64,000 nt of DNA, taken from Terripilifer ovatus. GTDB lineage: Bacteria; Pseudomonadota; Alphaproteobacteria; Rhizobiales; Beijerinckiaceae. The first letter of the stretch is position 1. Each line of letters begins with the position of its first letter. This document shows positions 34,983 to 44,272 of the stretch, one piece after another. Location of the stretch: positions 62,001 through 126,000 of the forward strand of contig JARHVB010000005.1 of assembly GCA_029222685.1 (NCBI GenBank). The letters are read 5' to 3'. Below the pieces are notes generated by a model, which was not told where the DNA came from, searched no databases, and was given only the letters and a program-made list of their open reading frames with translations. The position numbers were made by a program, and so were the translations under genes.

Positions 34983-36053
34983 ATGACCGTCACAGCATCG
35001 ATCGATCATCCCGCGCTGCCGATAACTGCGGCGCGGGCGCGCGTTGCATGGGTCGACGTCGCAAAAGGGATCTGCATCGTCCTTGTGGTCACCATGCACA
35101 CGACCCTGGGCGTGGGCCTCGCGCTGGAAGCGACCGGCTGGCTGCATAAGCTCGTCGCCTACGCCAAGCCGTTCCGGATGCCGGACTTTTTCACCATCGC
35201 CGGCCTGTTTGCTGGCGCCGCGATCGCCAAACCCTGGCGGACATTCATCGACAGAAAGGTTCTGCACTTCGCCTACTTCCTGGCGCTGTGGCTGGCCATC
35301 ATCCTGGCCGTCAAATCCGACGATCTCCACTTGGTCAATATCCGGGCGTTCGCAACCGCCTATCTGTGGGCCTTCATTGAGCCTTTCAGCACTTTGTGGT
35401 TCATCCACATCCTGCCGCTGATGTTCATCGCCCTGCGCCTCATCTGGCGGCTTGCCTGGCCGGTCGGCCTTGCAGCGGCGATTGCCATTCACATCATGGC
35501 GTCCATCTATCTGATGCCGGATCCATATGCGCTCGCCTCGGTCTGGACGGGCTGGTCGGCCGTCGACAATTTCAGCCTGTTCTTCGTCTATTTCTACATC
35601 GGCGCCAAAGCCGCACCAGTGATCCTGAAGATGGCGAACAACGCAATGGCTTTCCGGGAAGCCGCCGTCGTCCTGCTGCTCCCATGGGCCGCGCTGAATG
35701 CGCTGGCGGTGCATGCGCAGGTCGCCGATTGGCCAGGCATCGGTTTCATCCTTGGGATCGCCGGGGCGATGGCCGTCATAACGATCTCGGCCATTGCCTC
35801 CCTCTACAGGCCTTTCGAGAGCCTTGCCTATCTGGGCCGCCACTCGCTCGTCATCTATCTGTCGTTCGTCATTCCCATGGCCGCGGCCCGCGTGGCTCTT
35901 GTCAAGCTCGACATTTCGGACAACGTCGACCTTCTCTCGATCATCGTGATCGTTTTCGCCATCGGGGTTCCACTGACTTTCCAGGCGTTGATTCAAGGAA
36001 CGCCGCTGGCTTTTCTGTACCGGCGCCCGAAATGGGCGAGACTTGCGGACTGA
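34983..36053 (+). CDS. Acyltransferase family 3 membrane protein
   Basis: Integral membrane protein of 356 residues with about ten helices, matching the acyltransferase-3/OpgC-like family that acylates sugars or glycans at the membrane. It opens VAWVDVAKGICIVLVVTMHT with the conserved Asp/His-type pattern (DVAKG ... MHT), and has PFRMPDFFTIAGLF. No glycan gene is adjacent, so the acceptor is unknown. A weak hairpin with a T-rich tail (36081-36111) follows. Confidence 0.85.
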   Translation: MTVTASIDHPALPITAARARVAWVDVAKGICIVLVVTMHTTLGVGLALEATGWLHKLVAYAKPFRMPDFFTIAGLFAGAAIAKPWRTFIDRKVLHFAYFLALWLAIILAVKSDDLHLVNIRAFATAYLWAFIEPFSTLWFIHILPLMFIALRLIWRLAWPVGLAAAIAIHIMASIYLMPDPYALASVWTGWSAVDNFSLFFVYFYIGAKAAPVILKMANNAMAFREAAVVLLLPWAALNALAVHAQVADWPGIGFILGIAGAMAVITISAIASLYRPFESLAYLGRHSLVIYLSFVIPMAAARVALVKLDISDNVDLLSIIVIVFAIGVPLTFQALIQGTPLAFLYRRPKWARLAD

Positions 36054-36355
36054 GCTCATAACGCCGATCGACCGAACATGACTGCATGTTGTGCAGTTGC
36101 GCTTTCTTTTTAAGCTTCGATCATATTCCCTGAGCATCACGCAACGACCCGCATCGAAGATCTGCAATGCAGCCGGATAACCGCGCCAGATCTGCGAAGC
36201 TAAAAAGGCATCGGGGCGATATCAAATAGATGCTTTGCCGATCCAGATCACCGCGCAAAGATCATCGATCAGAGCAATCTGCCATCGATGTATGATCAGC
36301 GCTGACCATCAGGTCTCAGCCTGTTGATGACATCAAACAGGAGACTGCAGCGGCC
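36054..36355. promoter_or_regulatory. Gene-free control region before the catabolic cluster
   Basis: These 302 bases carry no plausible gene. A small hairpin (ACTGCA/TGCAGT, 36081-36097) followed by a T-rich tract (36103-36111) may end the preceding gene. Near the right end, ATGATCAGCGCTGACCAT (36292-36309) is a near-perfect 18-base palindrome, 47 bases before the GTG start of the ABC ATPase gene, and is a candidate operator for the operon. Confidence 0.45.
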
Positions 36356-37204
36356 GTGCTGACCCATAAACTCGCAACGCCCGTTTATCCGGAACTGAGC
36401 ACGATCCTGTCCACATCCAAGCCTTCGCCTCCGATGGTCCGGATGGCTGGTGTCAGTCTCAAGTATGGCGACATGCTGGCGCTCGAAGATGCCACGCTCG
36501 ACATTGCCGACGGCGAGTTCGTCGCGGTCGTCGGCCCCAGCGGCTGCGGCAAATCCACCTTGATGAAACTCGTCACCGGTCTTCTGCCGCCGACCGGCGG
36601 CGACATCGAGTTCGATCGCAAGCGCGTGACCGGTCCGGTCCGCGGCGCCGGCATGGCATTCCAGAACGCCACCCTGCTGCCGTGGCGAACCACCACCGAC
36701 AACGTCATGCTGCCGCTCGAGATCGTCGAGCCTTACAAGAGCCAATCGCGCAGCAACCGCAAGGCACTGGAAGACAAGGTGCAGAACCTCCTCGACATCG
36801 TCGGCCTCGGCGACTTTGGTGACCGGCTGCCGTGGCAGCTTTCGGGCGGCATGCAGCAGCGCGCCAACCTGTGCCGCGCCATCATCCACGAGCCCAAGCT
36901 GCTCATGCTCGACGAGCCGTTCGCTGCCCTCGACGCCTTCACGAAGGAAGATCTCTGGCAGGTGCTGCAGGACCTGTGGATGCACCAGAAGTTCACCGGC
37001 ATCCTCGTCACCCACGATTTGCGCGAAGCGGTCTATCTGGCCGACACCGTTTACGTGATGAGCAATCGCCCCGGCCGCATCCTGCACCGCTGCCACATTC
37101 CGCTCGATCGGCCGCGCCGGCCCGAGACGACCTTCGATCCCGTTTACACCGAAATTGTCAACGACCTGCGCGCCAAGATCGCCGCCGTGAGAAATGCGAA
37201 ATGA
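36356..37204 (+). CDS. ABC transporter ATPase (SsuB/TauB/NitT family)
   Basis: ATPase for uptake of a small organic molecule by a nitrate/sulfonate/pyrimidine-type importer. It has Walker A GPSGCGKST, signature LSGGMQQRANLCRAI and Walker B LLMLDEP in 282 residues. The start is taken as GTG 36356 with AGGAG 12 bases upstream; ATG 36434 is an alternative that drops a 26-residue leader. It overlaps the permease gene by four bases. It is the only ATPase gene of this class in the region and may serve three binding proteins (39579, 48475 and 56244). Confidence 0.9.
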   Translation: MLTHKLATPVYPELSTILSTSKPSPPMVRMAGVSLKYGDMLALEDATLDIADGEFVAVVGPSGCGKSTLMKLVTGLLPPTGGDIEFDRKRVTGPVRGAGMAFQNATLLPWRTTTDNVMLPLEIVEPYKSQSRSNRKALEDKVQNLLDIVGLGDFGDRLPWQLSGGMQQRANLCRAIIHEPKLLMLDEPFAALDAFTKEDLWQVLQDLWMHQKFTGILVTHDLREAVYLADTVYVMSNRPGRILHRCHIPLDRPRRPETTFDPVYTEIVNDLRAKIAAVRNAK

Positions 37205-37962
37205 GCGGCTTCATCAAACGCACCCGCGCCTGGCTCGTGGCATTCGCACTTCTGGTCGTCTGGGAACTGTCCTGCCGCCTGTTTCACATTCCCGAATTCA
37301 TCCTGCCGGCGCCCACGCGCATCCTGGAAGTCACCTGGCAGTTCCGCAACGAACTGGCGCTGCACGCATTCCAGACCCTGATGACGACGATCGTCGGCTT
37401 CTTCATCGCCATCGTCGTCGGCATCCTGCTGGGCGTCGCCGTCGGCTCGTCGAGTGCCGTCTACGATTCGCTCTACCCGCTGCTCATCGGCTTCAATTCC
37501 ATTCCCAAGGTCGCTGTGGTTCCCCTGATCGTGATCTGGACCGGCATCGGCACCATTCCGGCCATCGTCACCGCCTTCGTCATCTCCTTCTTTCCGATCG
37601 TCGTGAATGTCGCGACGGGCCTTGCCAGCGTCGAGCCTGAAATGCGCGATGTGCTGCGCATCCTCGGCGCCACCCGCTACGAAATGCTGCGCAAGGTCAG
37701 TTTTCCGCGCGCCCTGCCCTATCTGTTCGCGTCCCTCAAGGTCGCGATCACGCTGGCCTTCATCGGCTCCGTGGTGTCGGAGACCATCGCTTCGAACTAC
37801 GGCATCGGATTTCTCATGCTGTCGGCATCGTCGCGCTTTCAGGTCGCCCTCGTCTTCTCGGGCGTCATCATCATCGCCATCATGAGCATTGCCATGTTCG
37901 CCATCTGCATCCAGGTCGAACGGCGCATGGTCAGTTGGGCCTATCGCAGCCAGGCAGCCTGA
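37201..37962 (+). CDS. ABC transporter permease (SsuC/TauC family)
   Basis: Inner-membrane permease of 253 residues with about six helices. It has the family opening LPAPTRILEVTW and a coupling loop around EMRDVLRILGATRYEMLRKV. It starts within the ATGA overlap with the ATPase gene. Followed 28 bases later by an amidohydrolase gene, so import and first hydrolytic attack are encoded together. Confidence 0.92.
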   Translation: MSGFIKRTRAWLVAFALLVVWELSCRLFHIPEFILPAPTRILEVTWQFRNELALHAFQTLMTTIVGFFIAIVVGILLGVAVGSSSAVYDSLYPLLIGFNSIPKVAVVPLIVIWTGIGTIPAIVTAFVISFFPIVVNVATGLASVEPEMRDVLRILGATRYEMLRKVSFPRALPYLFASLKVAITLAFIGSVVSETIASNYGIGFLMLSASSRFQVALVFSGVIIIAIMSIAMFAICIQVERRMVSWAYRSQAA

Positions 37963-37990
37963 TCCGTCCGCGCATCGAGAGAACCAATCC

Positions 37991-39490
37991 ATGCCGAACT
38001 TCCGCATAACAGGTGCCAGGATCGTTCCGCTGGGCGACGACAACGGCATCATCGAAGGTCACGACATCTGGATCGGCGACGGCCGCATCGCCGCGATCAC
38101 GGCGATCGGCAGCCCGCCTCCCTTTGCAGGGGCCTATGAAACCTGTTCCTTCCGCAATGCGGTCGTCATTCCCGGCCTGGTGAACTCGCATTCGCATTCT
38201 GCCTCCGTCCTCCAGCGCGGCAATGTCGCCGGCGCGCCGCTCGACATCTTCGTCATGGAGGCCGCGTCGCGCAAATCGCACCGCACGATGGCCCATGTCC
38301 GCACCGCCGCCCTGCTGCATGCGATCGAGATGCTGAAGCGCGGTATCACCGGCGTCGTCGATCATCTGCGCCACGGCGCGGTGCCGACGGTCGAGGCGAT
38401 GAGCGCCGCCATGGGCGCCTATGCTGACATCGGCCTGCGCGCCATCGTTGCCCCGATGTACGAAGACAAGCGTTACATCGATTCCCTCCCCATCGATCAG
38501 AGCCGCCTGCCGGCCGATGTGCTGGCTCGCTGGACGAGTTCCAACCCGCCGCCGCCGGAAGATTATTTCGCCATGATGGAGGAGGTCGTCTCCGAGGCGC
38601 GCAACCACAATCTCGTCCGCGTCATGCTCGGCGTCGACGGGCCGCAGAGGTGCACGACGAAACTCCTCGACATGGCCGGCGACTTTGCCGATCGCCACAA
38701 GGTCGGCCTCCATACCCATCTGCTCGAGGCGAAGACACAGGCGCTGATGGCGCCGCAGGCGTTCGAAGGCAGCTTCGTTGCCTACCTCGCCCATTTCGGG
38801 CTCATCGGACCGCGCAGCTCGCTGGCGCATTTCGTCTGGTGCACCGATCGCGACATCGAGCTGGCCGCCGAACTGAAGGTCAATGTCGTCAACAATCCGG
38901 TCTCCAACCTGGCGCTCGGCAGCGGCCTGCAGCCGACGGCACGCCTCCTGGCGGCGGGCGTCAGCGTCGGACTTGGGTCGGACGGCGGCAGCAGCAATGC
39001 CATCAGCCTGCTCGAACAGGCCAAGACCTCCATGCTTCTCAGCCGCATCAGCCAGCCGGACTGCGACCGCTGGATCACCGCGCCCATGGCCATGCGCATG
39101 GCCTGCGAGGGCGGCGCCGCCGTCCTCGGACATCCGGGAGAGCTCGGCGTCATCAAGCCCGGCGTCCGGGCCGATCTCGCCATTCTCGATCTCGACAACG
39201 ACGACCATCAGCCGCTCGGCAACATCTGGAATCACCTGGTGATGTACGAGAACGGACATTCCGTCGACACCGTGTTTGTCGACGGCGAGATGGTGCTCAA
39301 GGCCGGCCGCTGCACCAGGATCAACGAAGACGAGGTCTATGCGGCCGCCGCCGAATTTGCCCGCAAGGACGACGCCGCCAATCGGCAATATCTCGACCTG
39401 GCGCGCGCCGAGCGTGCGATCTTTCAGCCCCTCATCACCGAAGCCCTCCAGCGCGAAGCCCCCGTCAACCGGTTTGCCCAGCTGAGCTAA
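37991..39490 (+). CDS. AtzA/TrzA-type metal-dependent amidohydrolase/deaminase
   Basis: Zinc-type TIM-barrel hydrolase of 499 residues in the cytosine-deaminase/triazine-hydrolase branch. Metal and catalytic residues are all visible: NSHSHSAS (two His), LHTHLLEAK (His and Glu), SLAHFVW (His) and LGSDGGSSN (Asp). The C-terminal FVDGEMVLKAGR belongs to the composite beta-sandwich domain. Members remove amino, halo or alkylamino groups from N-heteroaromatic rings. Lying between an ABC importer and a molybdenum hydroxylase, it probably acts on an N-heterocycle. The substrate is unknown. Confidence 0.88.
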   Translation: MPNFRITGARIVPLGDDNGIIEGHDIWIGDGRIAAITAIGSPPPFAGAYETCSFRNAVVIPGLVNSHSHSASVLQRGNVAGAPLDIFVMEAASRKSHRTMAHVRTAALLHAIEMLKRGITGVVDHLRHGAVPTVEAMSAAMGAYADIGLRAIVAPMYEDKRYIDSLPIDQSRLPADVLARWTSSNPPPPEDYFAMMEEVVSEARNHNLVRVMLGVDGPQRCTTKLLDMAGDFADRHKVGLHTHLLEAKTQALMAPQAFEGSFVAYLAHFGLIGPRSSLAHFVWCTDRDIELAAELKVNVVNNPVSNLALGSGLQPTARLLAAGVSVGLGSDGGSSNAISLLEQAKTSMLLSRISQPDCDRWITAPMAMRMACEGGAAVLGHPGELGVIKPGVRADLAILDLDNDDHQPLGNIWNHLVMYENGHSVDTVFVDGEMVLKAGRCTRINEDEVYAAAAEFARKDDAANRQYLDLARAERAIFQPLITEALQREAPVNRFAQLS

Positions 39491-39553
39491 AGCATTTTCG
39501 AGCGAAGTGGATGCCGGTTCGCGTGAGGAAAATGCGTCAAAACAAAAGCTCTA
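39491..39553. repeat. Dispersed GCATTTTC...GAAAATGC repeat, copy 1
   Basis: Begins AGCATTTTCGAGCGAAGTGG, continues through a CCGGTTCGCGTGA core and ends with GAAAATGCGTCAAAAC and CTAG. The ends GCATTTTC and GAAAATGC are inverted. A second copy of the same element is at 45252-45316. This family is common in intergenic regions of Bradyrhizobium-like genomes. It fills the gap before the binding-protein gene. Confidence 0.75.
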
Positions 39554-39578
39554 GGTTAATCCAATAAAGGAAAAACAT

Positions 39579-40622
39579 ATGTCGAACGTTGTTTTGAAAC
39601 TTTCGCGCCGCATTGCCGTGGCGGGCCTGCTCACCACGCTGGGCCTGGGCTCCTTCGCGCAAGCGCAGGAGAAGCTGACGCCGGTCCGCCTGCGTCTCGA
39701 CTGGGTCTGGCAGGCGCCGCAATCCATCTTCACCATCGCCTATGAGCGCGGCTATTATCGCGAGGAAGGCCTCGATGTCTCGATCGACCGCGGCTACGGC
39801 GGCCTGGAGAACGCCGCCGCCATCGCCGCCGGCAATTATGAATTCCTGTTCGGTGACATGTCGAGCATCATTCTGTTCAATCCCAAGAACCCCGAGCGCA
39901 AGCTGCTCAGCGTCTTCACCATCTATGATGCCTATCTGGGCGCCGTGATCACCCGCGCCGGCAACGGCATCACCAAGCCGAAGGATCTCGAAGGCAAGAC
40001 GATCGGCGCGCCGCTCACCACCGGCGGCCGCACCATGTTCCCCGCCTTCGCCAAGGCCAACGGAATCGACGCCAGCAAGGTCAACTGGCAGACCATCAGC
40101 ATCCAGTTGCAGGACCAGCAGTTCGCCCAGGGCCAGTTCGACGCGGTGGCGAGTTTCACGACCACCTCGCTGCTCAACCTGAAACAGCTTGGCGTGCCGC
40201 GCGAGAAACTGACGATCTTCAACTTCGCCGACTATGGCGTCGGCCTCTACGGCAGCGGCATCGTGACGAGGGCCGATTATGCCCAGAGCAATCCAGAAGT
40301 GGTGCGCAAGTTCGTCCGCGCTACCATGCGCGGCATCAACGCCATGCTCGGCAACAAGGAGGAGGCGATCGCGAGCCTCAAGAAGCGCGACCCGCTGCTC
40401 GATGTCGGCATCGAGATCGACCGGCTCAACCTGATGATCGAGATGACCCTGAAGCGGCCGAGCGTCGAGAAGAACGGCGTCGGTCATGTCGAGGTCGCCC
40501 GCGTGCAGGACAGCATCGACACCATCGCCAGCGTGATGGAAGTCTCGCCCCTGCCCAAGCCCGAAGAGATTTATACGGACAAGTTCATTCCCAGCCAGGC
40601 CGAGCGCATGGCGAAGTTCTGA
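39579..40622 (+). CDS. NMT1/SsuA-type periplasmic binding protein
   Basis: Substrate-binding protein of 347 residues for the ABC importer encoded just upstream. A signal peptide ends near AQAQ (residue 29); then come RLRLDWVWQAPQSIFTIAYE and GYYREEGLDVSIDRG, typical of the thiamine-pyrimidine/nitrate/sulfonate binding family. A dispersed repeat sits between it and the amidohydrolase gene. The fold commonly binds pyrimidines or other heterocycles, which fits the surrounding enzymes. Confidence 0.92.
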   Translation: MSNVVLKLSRRIAVAGLLTTLGLGSFAQAQEKLTPVRLRLDWVWQAPQSIFTIAYERGYYREEGLDVSIDRGYGGLENAAAIAAGNYEFLFGDMSSIILFNPKNPERKLLSVFTIYDAYLGAVITRAGNGITKPKDLEGKTIGAPLTTGGRTMFPAFAKANGIDASKVNWQTISIQLQDQQFAQGQFDAVASFTTTSLLNLKQLGVPREKLTIFNFADYGVGLYGSGIVTRADYAQSNPEVVRKFVRATMRGINAMLGNKEEAIASLKKRDPLLDVGIEIDRLNLMIEMTLKRPSVEKNGVGHVEVARVQDSIDTIASVMEVSPLPKPEEIYTDKFIPSQAERMAKF

Positions 40623-40632
40623 ACGGTTCTCC

Positions 40633-41502
40633 GTGTTGATTGACGATCATACGATCGCGGCCTCGCGCAGGCGGATCGCCGGCTTCCGGCTTCACCGCCC
40701 CGTGACGATCGACGAAGCCTGCGACCTGCTGGCGCGATTTTCCGACGGTGCGATGCTGCACGCCGGCGGCATCGACGTCACCAACCGGATGAAGCGGGGC
40801 TTTCTGCAGCCTCATGTCATCGCGGTGCAACAGGTGGCCGGCCTCAGCGGCATCCGGCTCGGCGAGACGGAGATCGAGATCGGTGCGGCCACGCGGCACT
40901 GGGATATCGAGATCGATCCCGGCCTGCGCCACGCTCTTCCGACGCTTTGCGACTATGTCGCGGGCCTGGGCAATATCCGCATCCGCATGCAGGGCACCAT
41001 CGGCGGCAATATCATGGCCGCCGAGCCGGGCTATGAAATGCCGGCGGTACTCGCGGTCCTCGATGCGGAACTTGTTTTCCGCGACTGCGCGACACGGACT
41101 GAGCGCCGGCTGACGGTCGATCAATGGCTCGAAATCCGCGGCGCCAATCCAGGCCCGCTGCTGCTGACCTCGATCCGCCTTCCGCGCCGGCCCATCGCTC
41201 TTGCCTGGAACCGCCAGCTTCGACCCGCTCTTTCGCTTGTCGCTGCCTTGCGGCACGACGGAACGGGACAGATGCGCGGCCGCATGGCCGTCACCGGTGG
41301 CTCGTCAGGTCCCCTGATCGCCGATATTGCGCTCACCGCCGCTGGTCGGGAAGATCCCGACCTCGGCCTCGTCGCCCGGGCATGGGTTGACCGGCTTCCG
41401 TTGCTCCAGCTTCCGCTTGGCCCGGATGCCGGCTATTGCAGCGAGGTCATTCCCATCCTGTGCCGCCGTCTTCTCCAGACTCTGTCGAAGAGGCTGCCGT
41501 GA
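40633..41502 (+). CDS. Molybdenum hydroxylase FAD-binding subunit
   Basis: Medium subunit (289 residues) of a three-part xanthine-dehydrogenase-family enzyme; it passes electrons from the iron-sulfur subunit via FAD. Recognisable segments are FRLHRPVTIDEACDLLARF, AGGIDVTNRMKRG (first FAD loop) and GNIRIRMQGTIGGNIM (second FAD loop). GTG start at 40633. It overlaps the small-subunit gene (GTGA). The first FAD loop is a shortened form of the usual AGGTDLLxxM. Confidence 0.88.
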   Translation: MLIDDHTIAASRRRIAGFRLHRPVTIDEACDLLARFSDGAMLHAGGIDVTNRMKRGFLQPHVIAVQQVAGLSGIRLGETEIEIGAATRHWDIEIDPGLRHALPTLCDYVAGLGNIRIRMQGTIGGNIMAAEPGYEMPAVLAVLDAELVFRDCATRTERRLTVDQWLEIRGANPGPLLLTSIRLPRRPIALAWNRQLRPALSLVAALRHDGTGQMRGRMAVTGGSSGPLIADIALTAAGREDPDLGLVARAWVDRLPLLQLPLGPDAGYCSEVIPILCRRLLQTLSKRLP

Positions 41503-41981
41503 CGGAAAGCCTGCGGATTCACATCAAGGTCAACGGACGCCCGGAGAGCGCGGAGATCGCGCCGAACCTGATGCTGGTCGATTTCCTGCGCGAGCATCTT
41601 GGCCTGCAGGGCACCAAGCTCGCCTGCGACCAGGGTGCCTGCGGCGCCTGCACGGTTCTGCTCGACGGCAGACCTGTCACATCCTGTCTCACCTTTGCTT
41701 TCGCCGCCGACGGCGCGGACCTCCAGACCATCGAAGGCGCGTCGCGGGACAATGGCACATTGAGCCAGGTGCAAAATGCCCTGCACGATTGCGGCGTACC
41801 GCAATGCGGCTTCTGCACGCCCGGCATGGTGATGATGATGGAAGGTTTCGCCAGGCAGGATCCCCTGCCGCCGGGCCAGACTCTCGAGACTTGGATGAAT
41901 GCAAATCTCTGCCGCTGCTCGGGCTATCAGGGATTTCGTAGGGCTTTGGATCAGCTTGCGAACGAGGCAGGCAACCCATGA
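41499..41981 (+). CDS. Molybdenum hydroxylase [2Fe-2S] subunit
   Basis: Small subunit, 160 residues, with two [2Fe-2S] clusters. The plant-ferredoxin-type site is CDQGACGACTVLLDG followed by SC; the second, alpha-helical site is QCGFCTPGMV and NLCRCSGY. Translation starts at GTG 41499, overlapping the FAD-subunit stop (GTGA). It carries electrons from the molybdenum centre to FAD. It overlaps the large-subunit gene by four bases. Confidence 0.94.
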   Translation: MTESLRIHIKVNGRPESAEIAPNLMLVDFLREHLGLQGTKLACDQGACGACTVLLDGRPVTSCLTFAFAADGADLQTIEGASRDNGTLSQVQNALHDCGVPQCGFCTPGMVMMMEGFARQDPLPPGQTLETWMNANLCRCSGYQGFRRALDQLANEAGNP

Positions 41982-44272
41982 CGGCGCTGCCCAACACGCT
42001 TGCCCATGTCGGGCGCAGCCTCGCCGACGTCAACGGCCACGACAAGCTGACCGGTGCGGCGCGCTATGCCAGCGATTTCAGCCTTGCGGGCATGCTGCAT
42101 GCGAAAATCCTTCGCAGCCCACATCCGCATGCGAGGATCGTCTCCATCGACGCATCGAAGGCCCTGGCCGTGCCCGGCGTCGTCGGCGTGGTCAGCGGCG
42201 AAGACCTCTCCGGCCTCGACCATACCTACGGGATGTTCATCCGTGACCAGCCGGTGATCGCCGTCGACAAGGTACGGTTCGCCGGAGAGCCCATGGCCGC
42301 CGTTGCCGCAGAGACCGAGGAACTTGCCTACCGGGCGATTGCCGCGATCCACGTCGAATATGACGTCCTGCCGGCGATCTCGTGCATTGCCGATGCCCTG
42401 GCCGGGAACGCTCCGCCACTGTTCGACGGCAGGCTGCATCCTTCCTCGCTGCAGCCGCCGCCGCTCTGCAGCTCCTGGGTCCAGGAGCCGGCGCCCAATA
42501 TCCTCTTCGATTTCAGCTATAGCTTCGGCGACATCGAAGCCCTGTTCGCAGGCTGCGCCCACATATCCGAAGACCGTTTCACCCTCGCCCGCCAAAGCCA
42601 TGCGGCGCTCGAGCCCCATGTGGCGATCGCTTTTGCCTCGGACCATGAGCATGTCGAGGTCTGGTCCAACAACCAGGATCCCTTCCTGCTGCGCGAGGAC
42701 ATCGCCCGCATCTTCGGCCTCAGCGCCGAAAACGTCCGCTTCCATGCCGGCCTTGTCGGCGGCGGCTTCGGCTCCAAGAGCTATTGCAAGATCGAGCCGA
42801 TCGCCGTTCTGCTGGCGCGCAAGACCGGCCGTCCCGTCCGCCTCGCTCTGACCATGGCCGAGAGCATGATGACGGTCTGCGATCATCCGGCCGAGATCAG
42901 ATTGCGCACCGGCGTCAGCGCATCAGGCGAGACCGTGGTCCGCGATGCTGTCGTGGAGCTCGACGGCGGCGCCTATGCCGACGCCAGCCCTTCCGTCGCC
43001 ATGCGCATGGGAACCCGCTTCAACGGCCCCTACAGATGGAAAGGCGTACGCACGCGGGTGCGCGTCATCCGCACGACCACCATCCCCGCGGGATCGTTTC
43101 GCGGCTTCGGCATGGGGCATGTGACCTGGGCCTGCGAATCCCAGATGGACATGATCGCCGGCCGCATCGGGCTGCATCCCGCAGCCTTCCGCGCGCAGAA
43201 CTTTCTCGATCCCGGCAGTTCCGGCGCGCCCGGCGAACGCGTTCTCGATTGCGACTTGACTGAGGGTTTCAACGCTGTCCGCAATCGTATCGCCGACAAG
43301 ACCACAAGCGCGAATACGAATCGCGGGACAGGCTTCGCTGTCGCCTGCAAAGGCGGCGGCAGTTCCCATCGCGCCGATGCGCGCATCGACATTCATCCCA
43401 CGGGCGACGTCACCCTGGCGGCCGGCGTCACCGAGATCGGCCAGAACACCAGAACCATCCTGACCCAGGTCGCGGCCGAGGTGCTGGGCATGGACACTGC
43501 CCGCATCAGGGTCGTCAACATCGATACCCATTCGACCCCGTTCGACTCCGGCACCCATGCGAGCAACGGCGCGACGGTGGCGGGCCTTGCCGTGCGGGAC
43601 GCTGCGACGAAAGCCGCCGCGGAGGTGCTGCTGTTCGCTGCCGGCCGGTTGCAATGCCGCGTCGAAGACCTGTCGTTCCGGCAGATGCTGATCGTGCATG
43701 GCTCAGCCAGCTATTCGCTGAGCGATCTCATCGATCCGACGATGAAGGACAATCCGGCGTCCTTCTCGGGCGCCGCGTCCGTCCAGACTCCCGGCGGCTC
43801 GCTCTTCTGGATGCCGATCTGGACTGTCGCCGAAGTCGAGGTGGACGACGAGACCGGCATCGTCAGGCTCACGCGCCTGATCAATGCCGCCGATGTCGGA
43901 CGCGCCATCAATCCGCAGCGCTGCATCAGCCAGATCGAGGGCGCTGCCGCACAGGGCCTGGGACAGGCCTTGTTCGAGGATATTAGCTACCGGAACGGGC
44001 AACCGCTGACAGCCACGCCCCTCACCTATCGCATGCCACGGCTTGCCGACATTCCCGCAGACTTCGAAACCATCATCCTCGAGCAGGGACGCGGCCCCGG
44101 CCCGTTCGGCGCCAAGGGCGTAGGCGAGAGCGGCAACCTGACGATTCCCGCGGCCATCGCCAACGCCATCGCCGATGCCGTCGGTGCCAGAGTGATGGAC
44201 CTGCCGATGACGCCCGACAAAATCCTGCGGGCGATCAGGGCGAAGGCAGGCGCGTCACCGTCTGGTCGATAG
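41978..44272 (+). CDS. Molybdenum hydroxylase large (molybdopterin) subunit
   Basis: Catalytic subunit, 764 residues, holding the molybdopterin-cytosine-dinucleotide cofactor. The active-site loop is GSFRGFGMGH near residue 373, like xanthine- and nicotinate-type enzymes (AFRGFG), not the AYRCSFR of carbon monoxide dehydrogenase. The catalytic Glu is in GVGESGNL near residue 714. Such enzymes hydroxylate ring carbons next to nitrogen with water as oxygen donor. Last of the three overlapping subunit genes; its 3' end overlaps the convergent FAH-family gene by 38 bases. No dedicated MoCo-maturation gene is adjacent. Confidence 0.92.
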   Translation: MTALPNTLAHVGRSLADVNGHDKLTGAARYASDFSLAGMLHAKILRSPHPHARIVSIDASKALAVPGVVGVVSGEDLSGLDHTYGMFIRDQPVIAVDKVRFAGEPMAAVAAETEELAYRAIAAIHVEYDVLPAISCIADALAGNAPPLFDGRLHPSSLQPPPLCSSWVQEPAPNILFDFSYSFGDIEALFAGCAHISEDRFTLARQSHAALEPHVAIAFASDHEHVEVWSNNQDPFLLREDIARIFGLSAENVRFHAGLVGGGFGSKSYCKIEPIAVLLARKTGRPVRLALTMAESMMTVCDHPAEIRLRTGVSASGETVVRDAVVELDGGAYADASPSVAMRMGTRFNGPYRWKGVRTRVRVIRTTTIPAGSFRGFGMGHVTWACESQMDMIAGRIGLHPAAFRAQNFLDPGSSGAPGERVLDCDLTEGFNAVRNRIADKTTSANTNRGTGFAVACKGGGSSHRADARIDIHPTGDVTLAAGVTEIGQNTRTILTQVAAEVLGMDTARIRVVNIDTHSTPFDSGTHASNGATVAGLAVRDAATKAAAEVLLFAAGRLQCRVEDLSFRQMLIVHGSASYSLSDLIDPTMKDNPASFSGAASVQTPGGSLFWMPIWTVAEVEVDDETGIVRLTRLINAADVGRAINPQRCISQIEGAAAQGLGQALFEDISYRNGQPLTATPLTYRMPRLADIPADFETIILEQGRGPGPFGAKGVGESGNLTIPAAIANAIADAVGARVMDLPMTPDKILRAIRAKAGASPSGR

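Noticed and set aside
41978..44272. Carbon monoxide dehydrogenase large subunit (CoxL)
   Set aside because: The three-subunit order fits, but the active-site loop is GSFRGFG rather than AYRCSFR, and no CoxD/E/F-type genes are present.
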